The translations under genes were made by a program, and so were the position numbers. Shown here piece after piece: positions 7,786 through 12,828 of a stretch of 12,828 nucleotides of DNA (position 1 is the stretch's first letter; each line of letters starts with the position of its first letter). Source of the stretch: Silvanigrellaceae bacterium (GTDB lineage: Bacteria; Bdellovibrionota; Oligoflexia; Silvanigrellales; Silvanigrellaceae); NCBI GenBank assembly GCA_947475135.1, contig CANJMU010000001.1, positions 1 to 12,828 of the forward strand, in the 5' to 3' direction. The notes under the pieces were generated by a model. That model searched no databases and was not told where the DNA came from. It saw nothing but the letters and a program-made list of their open reading frames with translations.

Positions 7786-9420
7786 ATGCAGAAAATACTT
7801 GCTTTAGATATAGGAACATATTCTATTAAATTAGCTTTACTTGAAATAAAAGGTGATAAGTTTATTTTGGAAGAGCCTGAAGAAGTTCTGATCCCGCAAG
7901 GATCTTCCGAAAAGTTGCCTGAATTAAAAAAGGAAATTCTAACCCAATTAATAAGTAAACATCGCGGAGAATTTGACGCTGTGTTTAGTTGTTTTGGTAG
8001 TCAAAATAGTGTTTCTAAGAATTTTGAATATCAAGGAGTGAAAAGAAAAGATATTTCAAAGTTTATGCTCAATGAGTTCGAAGAAGTTGGAATATTTAAT
8101 ATTAGTGACTATACGGTTGAATACTCCACACTTTATTACGATGAAAAAATAAGACAGGTCATAGGATTTTTAGTTAAAAAATCATGTATTCGTGAAATTA
8201 TTCATATTTCAGAAGAATTGGAATTGGGTATTCAAATTATCGATCATGAATCCCTTGCATTGACAAATTTATGTCGATTTTTAATTCGAGAACCAATTAA
8301 AGATATGACACAAAAACAATCATTTTTAATTGTAGATGTGGGGCATTCTAAAACAACAATATCTTTGTTTTCTGGAAATGACAAATCTCTGAACAATAAG
8401 TTAACGCAAATTCGTGTTATCCAGATTTGTGGACAATATATGACCTCTAAAATTCAAAAAGAATTCAATGTTGCTTTTTTAGAAGCTGAAAAATTAAAAC
8501 ATAATCCAGATACGAACCCAAATGTGTTAAATCTTCTGACGAGTTGTTATAGCGAACTTTCTGATGAAATATTAAGATCTTTAAAATCTTTTTGTTCCAA
8601 AGAGGATAAAATTTTTGAAGCAATTTATTTCACAGGTGGTGGTATAAAATTTAAAAATTTTGAATCCTTGATGGAACGTGATTTAAAAATTCCTTGCAAA
8701 AAAATTACTTTAAATAAGGAAACAATAGATTTTCCTGAAAATATTGATTTTTCAATTTTTTCTAATTGTATTTCTTTTGGTTTAAGAGGAGATTTTAATA
8801 AATTAAATTCTAGTCTTAATTTTAGACATGGAGAGCTTGCCCTTGTTGGAAATCAACAAAAACTTATTGATCAGATTCTGCAATATTCTGCAATATTAGC
8901 AATATCTATTTTATTAATATCATCGGCAGTTATTTTTAGAAAAATTGCTTATGATTCAAAAATCAATGAACTGCGAAAAGAGTACAAAGAAGATATTAAA
9001 AAAACAATGCAAAATATTCCTTCAGATATCAACAAAATTTTAGAAAAACAAAACTTTCAAATACAAGATATTTCTAAAAGAACAATTGATCAAATGAAGC
9101 AAGAAATGACAGTAGAAAAAAAATTTGTGACGAATATGATGAATTTAAAATCCCCATTTCCAATTAAAATTTTGAATGAAATGTCAGCGAATATTAGTAA
9201 ATCGACATATTTTGAAATTGTTACTTTTTATGAACAAGATAAATCTTTAAAAATAGATGCAGAAACGGATAAGGAATCAAATATAAATCTTATCAAAGAA
9301 GCGCTAGAAAATATTAATATTCTCTCTGAAGTTGAAGTGAGAAACAATGGCCCAAAGGCAGGCAGTGGCGGAAAAACATTTAGAATTCTTATTACGTCAA
9401 CATTAAAAACGGAGATTTGA
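7786..9420 (+). CDS. gspL: Type II secretion inner-membrane protein GspL, PilM-like
   Basis: GspL forms the inner-membrane platform of type II secretion and links the GspE ATPase to GspM and the pseudopilus. The N-terminal ~350 residues have the actin-like fold of PilM: phosphate-1 LALDIGTYSIKLAL (5-18), phosphate-2 IVDVGHSKTT (182-191) and the adenosine motif YFTGGGI (281-287). The short LNFRHGE motif (344-350) resembles the NLxxGE segment seen just before the membrane in GspL. A transmembrane helix at about 364-385 is followed by a probable coiled coil (390-450) and a C-terminal periplasmic domain (about 455-540) of ferredoxin-like type, as in GspL and PilN. It is thus a PilM-PilN-like fusion, 544 residues. 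A strict type IV pilus PilM reading is less likely because the product continues into a membrane and periplasmic part and is followed by a GspN-like gene. The start ATG has AAAGGA 5 nt upstream. Confidence 0.8.
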   Translation: MQKILALDIGTYSIKLALLEIKGDKFILEEPEEVLIPQGSSEKLPELKKEILTQLISKHRGEFDAVFSCFGSQNSVSKNFEYQGVKRKDISKFMLNEFEEVGIFNISDYTVEYSTLYYDEKIRQVIGFLVKKSCIREIIHISEELELGIQIIDHESLALTNLCRFLIREPIKDMTQKQSFLIVDVGHSKTTISLFSGNDKSLNNKLTQIRVIQICGQYMTSKIQKEFNVAFLEAEKLKHNPDTNPNVLNLLTSCYSELSDEILRSLKSFCSKEDKIFEAIYFTGGGIKFKNFESLMERDLKIPCKKITLNKETIDFPENIDFSIFSNCISFGLRGDFNKLNSSLNFRHGELALVGNQQKLIDQILQYSAILAISILLISSAVIFRKIAYDSKINELRKEYKEDIKKTMQNIPSDINKILEKQNFQIQDISKRTIDQMKQEMTVEKKFVTNMMNLKSPFPIKILNEMSANISKSTYFEIVTFYEQDKSLKIDAETDKESNINLIKEALENINILSEVEVRNNGPKAGSGGKTFRILITSTLKTEI

Positions 9421-9423
9421 AAA

Positions 9424-10080
9424 ATGAAATTTACAGATAATTTAAAGAACATAATATTTGGTGAGAATAATCAGAATCTTGATCCAATTTTAGATTATTA
9501 TTATTCTTTAAGATTAAATCAAAAAAATAAATTTGTTATTTCTATTGTTTCTTCAGGGGCTTTATTTTTTATTTTAATTATTTCTTCATATGTTATAATG
9601 ATGTCTTCAATGCAAAAAAATTTGGATACATCAATTTCGGCTACAAATGAGTTGAAAAAAATAAAATCGACATATGTTATTGTCAATAACAGTTTTTCTG
9701 AAATTGAGGGAAAATTAAATTATAATAAACCAGAAGTCGTCGTTAGTTTTCTGAAAAAAACTACGAAAAACTTAGATGTAGATATTAAATCTATGAATGA
9801 AAAACCAGTTCTTTTGGATCTTCCTTTTGAGCATCCTCTTGGAAATAAGTTTAAACTTGCAAAAATTGATTTAAAATTTTCTAATTTAAGTTTAAAAAAA
9901 ACAATGATGCTGATTAATTCAATTCAAAATTCAGATTTATATTTAAAAGTATCGTCATTAAATATTCAGCAAACATTAAACAATAAAATTTATTTTGAAG
10001 TAAGCATGACGGTGGATTCTTATGTCCCAATTGAATCTAGTCATGATTCTGGAAATAATTCTTCGGGTGATATGTCATGA
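9424..10080 (+). CDS. gspM: Type II secretion GspM/PilO-like protein
   Basis: This 218-residue protein has a cytoplasmic tail (1-36), one transmembrane helix at about 37-60, a coiled-coil-prone stretch (about 63-100) and a periplasmic domain (about 100-205) with the alternating beta/alpha pattern of the GspM/PilO ferredoxin-like fold. The tail ends in a disordered Ser/Gly/Asn-rich piece. Sequence alone would not identify it firmly; the topology and its place between gspL and gspN do. It probably dimerises with GspL and stabilises the platform. The ATG follows the gspL stop by 3 nt, with GGAG at 9411-9414 inside the end of gspL. Its TGA overlaps the ATG of gspN by four bases (ATGA), suggesting coupled translation. 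A PilO of a type IV pilus remains possible. Confidence 0.68.
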   Translation: MKFTDNLKNIIFGENNQNLDPILDYYYSLRLNQKNKFVISIVSSGALFFILIISSYVIMMSSMQKNLDTSISATNELKKIKSTYVIVNNSFSEIEGKLNYNKPEVVVSFLKKTTKNLDVDIKSMNEKPVLLDLPFEHPLGNKFKLAKIDLKFSNLSLKKTMMLINSIQNSDLYLKVSSLNIQQTLNNKIYFEVSMTVDSYVPIESSHDSGNNSSGDMS

Positions 10081-11027
10081 CTAATTCAAAAAAAATTATA
10101 ATATATTCATTGATAAATGTGATGTTATTTTTATTTTTAATTTATTTTTATTTTCCTAGAACTTTGATTAAGGAAACAGTTATTTCACAAATTCAGTCAA
10201 TGATTGAAAATTCTGGAATGCCTCTTGTTGTCAACGCGGAATCTGTTGAGCCTTATTTTTTCACGGGCTTAGAAGTGAAAAATTTTTCTATTACAAACAA
10301 ATATGACAAAGATGTTTCTATAAAATTAAAAAGTATTGCTCTACGTCTAGATATTTTGCCATTATTGATAGGACTGATAAGAATGGATGTGTACATTCAT
10401 CAAAATAATGATTCTATCAAAGGCTTTATTTCTACCAGTGTTTTAAATTTATTGAAAAAAGAATTTATTCCAAATAAATTATTAATTACATTAAGTGAAT
10501 TTGAAATTAAAGATTTTTTAAAAATATTGTTTGGAAATATTAAATACAGCAGCAATATTTCTAGCGATTTAATAAAGCCTGTTATTGCAGATAGTGAGGG
10601 CGGTGGAAAATTAAATGGCACCATTCTTTTCTATAAGGAGTCTAAAATACTTAAAAGTCTTATAAATGTAAAAATAGATCGTTTTTTTATTGATTTTAAA
10701 AATCCCATGTTAGGAATTCCTCGGCAAGATTTTTCTACAGCTTATTTTTCTTTAACGATGGATGGACCGTCAGTTTTAATTAACGGTACGACGGCATTAA
10801 AGTCTCAGGATATGAAAGTGTTACCTTCTGGTACGTTAAAAATACCAGTCAATTCAAAATTGCCAACATCAATGGAAGTCGTATTAAATATTACTTTTGG
10901 TAAAGCATTAAATGACAGCATAGGTTATTTGGTTCCACAGCTTTTAAAATGTAATAATATCAATACAACTTCAGGATATTATCACCTGCAGCTTATTGGA
11001 AATACGTCGCATTTTGCGTGTATATAA
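10077..11027 (+). CDS. gspN: Type II secretion protein GspN (deltaproteobacterial type)
   Basis: The 316-residue product starts with a basic tip and a signal-anchor helix at about 6-26, followed by a YFYFPRTLI segment typical of the GspN proteins of deltaproteobacterial and Bdellovibrio-like secretion clusters. The remainder is periplasmic, mostly beta-strand, with the AsmA-like pattern of strands separated by loops, for example FFTGLEVKNFSI, SIALRLDILPLL, and GGGKLNGTILF. The exact role of GspN is poorly known; in those lineages it accompanies gspL and gspM. Identification rests on the N-terminal pattern and on the order after gspL-gspM; confidence is moderate. GGGTGA at 10065-10070 is a ribosome site 6 nt before the ATG. 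The stop codon lies only two bases from the stop of the opposing gene. Confidence 0.7.
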   Translation: MTNSKKIIIYSLINVMLFLFLIYFYFPRTLIKETVISQIQSMIENSGMPLVVNAESVEPYFFTGLEVKNFSITNKYDKDVSIKLKSIALRLDILPLLIGLIRMDVYIHQNNDSIKGFISTSVLNLLKKEFIPNKLLITLSEFEIKDFLKILFGNIKYSSNISSDLIKPVIADSEGGGKLNGTILFYKESKILKSLINVKIDRFFIDFKNPMLGIPRQDFSTAYFSLTMDGPSVLINGTTALKSQDMKVLPSGTLKIPVNSKLPTSMEVVLNITFGKALNDSIGYLVPQLLKCNNINTTSGYYHLQLIGNTSHFACI

Positions 11028-11029
11028 GT

Positions 11030-12828
11030 TTACGCAGACCACGGATGTCCGGTCAGTTCACAAATCCCCCAGGCAGCAATAGTCAAACACCCGATACCAA
11101 GTAAAAATGGATAGATATATGCGCCGGTTTTAATCGTACTTTCCCTATTACCTAGAATTAACGGAGCAAAGATAAGACCTAAACCAAAAAGTATTGCGAT
11201 TGTGGTTAACGCATCTATTCCATTCTTCTTTTTATTATCATCCCAACCGCTGGAAAAGCCTTCAATGTAATCACTGGAGACATGCTTGCTGTTTTTTAGA
11301 AAATCTAAAAATGTATTTTTTGTATCGTTATCTTCATCATCAGCATCGGCCAACAAATAATTGGATGCATTTTGATTATTTAAAAAACATCCTCCATGAG
11401 AATGACTTGCAGAGTGAATCCCATATAATTGATACCCGCATTCATATCCTTTGGCTTTTTCTCCTTTTATTTCATCTTTAGTCTGATCGTAAATTTTTTT
11501 GATGTCGTTGTACATGGGATCGTCCCAGGTATGATCTTCATTATTTTTTGTTTCGGATGACACTGGAATAATTTGAATTTGTGGTTCAGTGTTTTTAGTC
11601 AATTGGTTGAGTGGTGATTTTTGGCTGACTTGGTCCTCTACCTTCAAATTGAGTGCAAAATAATTTTTAGTCGATATTTGGATATGGTTCAAACGTATAT
11701 AAATAGGATCATTCGTGTCAGCGCTCAAACTGGCATTAATTGGGAATGCTTCAAACAATTTTTGACGAAGTTTATCTCGTTTTTTTTGAGTATTGCTGGA
11801 TTGATTTTTTTGGCTAAATCCATCACCGTAAGCAAACTTATGATCCGAATTGGCCGATGTGGGCTCGTCTACAATGCGTCCCATAATTTTTTGAAATTTA
11901 AGATTACCGGAAGAGTTTTCAACGAAGTTATATAATACCCATCCATTGCTTTGAGACGAAAATAATACATAATCAACAGATTTTTTTTGGGAATTCCCAA
12001 CCACTTGTTGGGTTCCTGTGTTGAATTTGTAGGACCAACCATCATGAATTTCATCTTCATAATTTAATAGATGAGAATATTTTGGAATATAAGTATTCTC
12101 ATTCTTTTCGAAATAAAAATGAACTAGCCCTGCATTTGTTTTAAAACCAATGATAGATTTTTGAGCTGTGCCACAATTTTGCAAACAGTGAACAAAAGTA
12201 TCTGAGAAATTGTAGTACCAAGACCAAGTATTATTGTTATTTTTTAAAATAGGACTTGCATCTGGGCCAACTGCAAAAGTCACGAGCGGTTCCAACCCAT
12301 TCTCTGTGAAGTTACACAAAGACAACCCAAATTGTTCATGATGGAAAAAATAAGTATTTTTATGTTCTCCTGTTAAATTATAGTAAGGTCCAGTGACTAA
12401 ATGATCTTGTGAAAATAGAATAGAGCCATCTGTATTGAGAGCGGTGTTGTTATCAATTTGAAATAAAAAATTAAAATTCCTTTGTTCATCAACAGAAAAT
12501 GCGGCCATTTTATTATCATTTGCAACAAAAAAAGAAAAATTATTTTGTAATTGAAATGAGGAATGGTAACGAAAATCAGATCCTTCATTATCAATGAAAC
12601 GACCTAAATCTTGGTTTGTTATTGTAGTTAATAATTGAATGTTTCCGTTGATGAACTGCGCAATGGCAAAATCAGAGTTGCTTTTTGTTGAGTGTGGATC
12701 TTTTAATTGAGTAAAGATAACGTGTTCTTCGGTGGATTGCGGAACACCATCAAAATTTAAAAAAAATTGATTTTTCACATCAAATGTCCAAAATTTAGAC
12801 TTATCTTCATTATAAAGAATATCCCCTG
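11030..12828 (-). CDS. Unknown repeat protein with C-terminal membrane hairpin (5' end beyond window)
   Basis: I recognise no family. The frame is open to the right edge, so the gene begins outside; a GTG at 12778 is in-frame but internal, since upstream codons continue a repeat-like segment (FWTF). With that GTG as residue 1, about six segments share a pattern of a hydrophobic strand, an Asn/Glu/Gly turn and a second strand: the one just before and through residue 9, then 37-52, 91-107, 151-168 (GLSLCNFTENGLEPL), 217-237 and 279-298 (GWVLYNFVENSSGNL). Spacing of 40-66 residues suits blades of a beta-propeller. A polar linker follows (300-420), then a Gly/Cys/His-rich stretch at 440-464 with KGYECGYQL and HSHGGC, a highly acidic segment at 476-486, and two membrane helices at about 521-543 and 551-576. 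The topology suggests a membrane-tethered propeller, on which face is not known. It converges on gspN with a 2-nt gap. Confidence 0.75.
   Translation of the reverse strand, partial: GDILYNEDKSKFWTFDVKNQFFLNFDGVPQSTEEHVIFTQLKDPHSTKSNSDFAIAQFINGNIQLLTTITNQDLGRFIDNEGSDFRYHSSFQLQNNFSFFVANDNKMAAFSVDEQRNFNFLFQIDNNTALNTDGSILFSQDHLVTGPYYNLTGEHKNTYFFHHEQFGLSLCNFTENGLEPLVTFAVGPDASPILKNNNNTWSWYYNFSDTFVHCLQNCGTAQKSIIGFKTNAGLVHFYFEKNENTYIPKYSHLLNYEDEIHDGWSYKFNTGTQQVVGNSQKKSVDYVLFSSQSNGWVLYNFVENSSGNLKFQKIMGRIVDEPTSANSDHKFAYGDGFSQKNQSSNTQKKRDKLRQKLFEAFPINASLSADTNDPIYIRLNHIQISTKNYFALNLKVEDQVSQKSPLNQLTKNTEPQIQIIPVSSETKNNEDHTWDDPMYNDIKKIYDQTKDEIKGEKAKGYECGYQLYGIHSASHSHGGCFLNNQNASNYLLADADDEDNDTKNTFLDFLKNSKHVSSDYIEGFSSGWDDNKKKNGIDALTTIAILFGLGLIFAPLILGNRESTIKTGAYIYPFLLGIGCLTIAAWGICELTGHPWSA

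Noticed and set aside
7786..10080. Type IV pilus pilM-pilO genes
   Set aside because: The first product is a fusion of the PilM fold with a membrane and periplasmic part, and a GspN-like gene follows with coupled translation; type II secretion fits better, although the second gene alone cannot decide.
11037..11054. Inverted repeat (GACC...GGTC) near the end of the right-edge gene as a terminator
   Set aside because: The stem is broken and its inner loop is only two bases, it lies inside the coding region, and no U tract follows on either strand.
12776..12778. GTG as the true start of the right-edge gene
   Set aside because: The frame continues upstream to the window edge and the upstream codons extend the repeat pattern, so the gene is cut by the edge.
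1..12828. Defence island, prophage or mobile element
   Set aside because: No integrase, transposase, terminal repeats, tRNA-adjacent junction, direct-repeat array or known defence domain was found; most genes are housekeeping in type.

Overview
This is an AT-rich window, roughly 30% GC by eye, that reads as an ordinary chromosomal segment of a Gram-negative bacterium. The type II secretion block (PilM-like GspL, GspM, and the GspN type found in deltaproteobacterial and Bdellovibrio-like lineages), the AT-richness and a Rho with a long disordered N-terminus together suggest the Bdellovibrionota/Oligoflexia, possibly a Silvanigrella-type organism. That placement is inference. I see no phage, transposon, CRISPR array, rRNA or tRNA.

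Left part (1-3941). The 3' part of a ComF-family phosphoribosyltransferase gene enters from the left edge on the + strand. It converges with the transcription terminator gene rho on the - strand. Upstream of rho, on the same strand, is rocD (ornithine aminotransferase). A good sigma70-like promoter overlaps the end of rocD, and a ~120-nt leader with two small hairpins precedes rho, so rho probably has its own promoter and possibly its own control. A short divergent promoter region separates rocD from folB.

Middle (3942-7785). folB (dihydroneopterin aldolase, folate synthesis) runs rightward and its 3' end overlaps that of an oppositely oriented YfcH-type nucleotide-sugar epimerase-like gene by 59 nt. 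The epimerase gene is translationally coupled to the upstream gene for a large TPR-repeat protein of 819 residues; the two form a - strand operon of unknown function.

Right part (7786-12828). A tight three-gene + strand operon, gspL-gspM-gspN, encodes the inner-membrane assembly platform of a type II secretion system, starting from a recognisable promoter. No other secretion genes are in view. Two bases after gspN ends, a large convergent gene ends; it runs in from beyond the right edge. Its product has no family I recognise: a series of propeller-like repeats, a charged linker, a Gly/Cys/His-rich segment and a C-terminal pair of membrane helices.

I found no clear new defence or mobile system. 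The parts most worth a second look are the unknown repeat/membrane protein, the Asn/Ser-rich extension and leader of rho, and the tight convergent gene ends that lack any visible intrinsic terminator.
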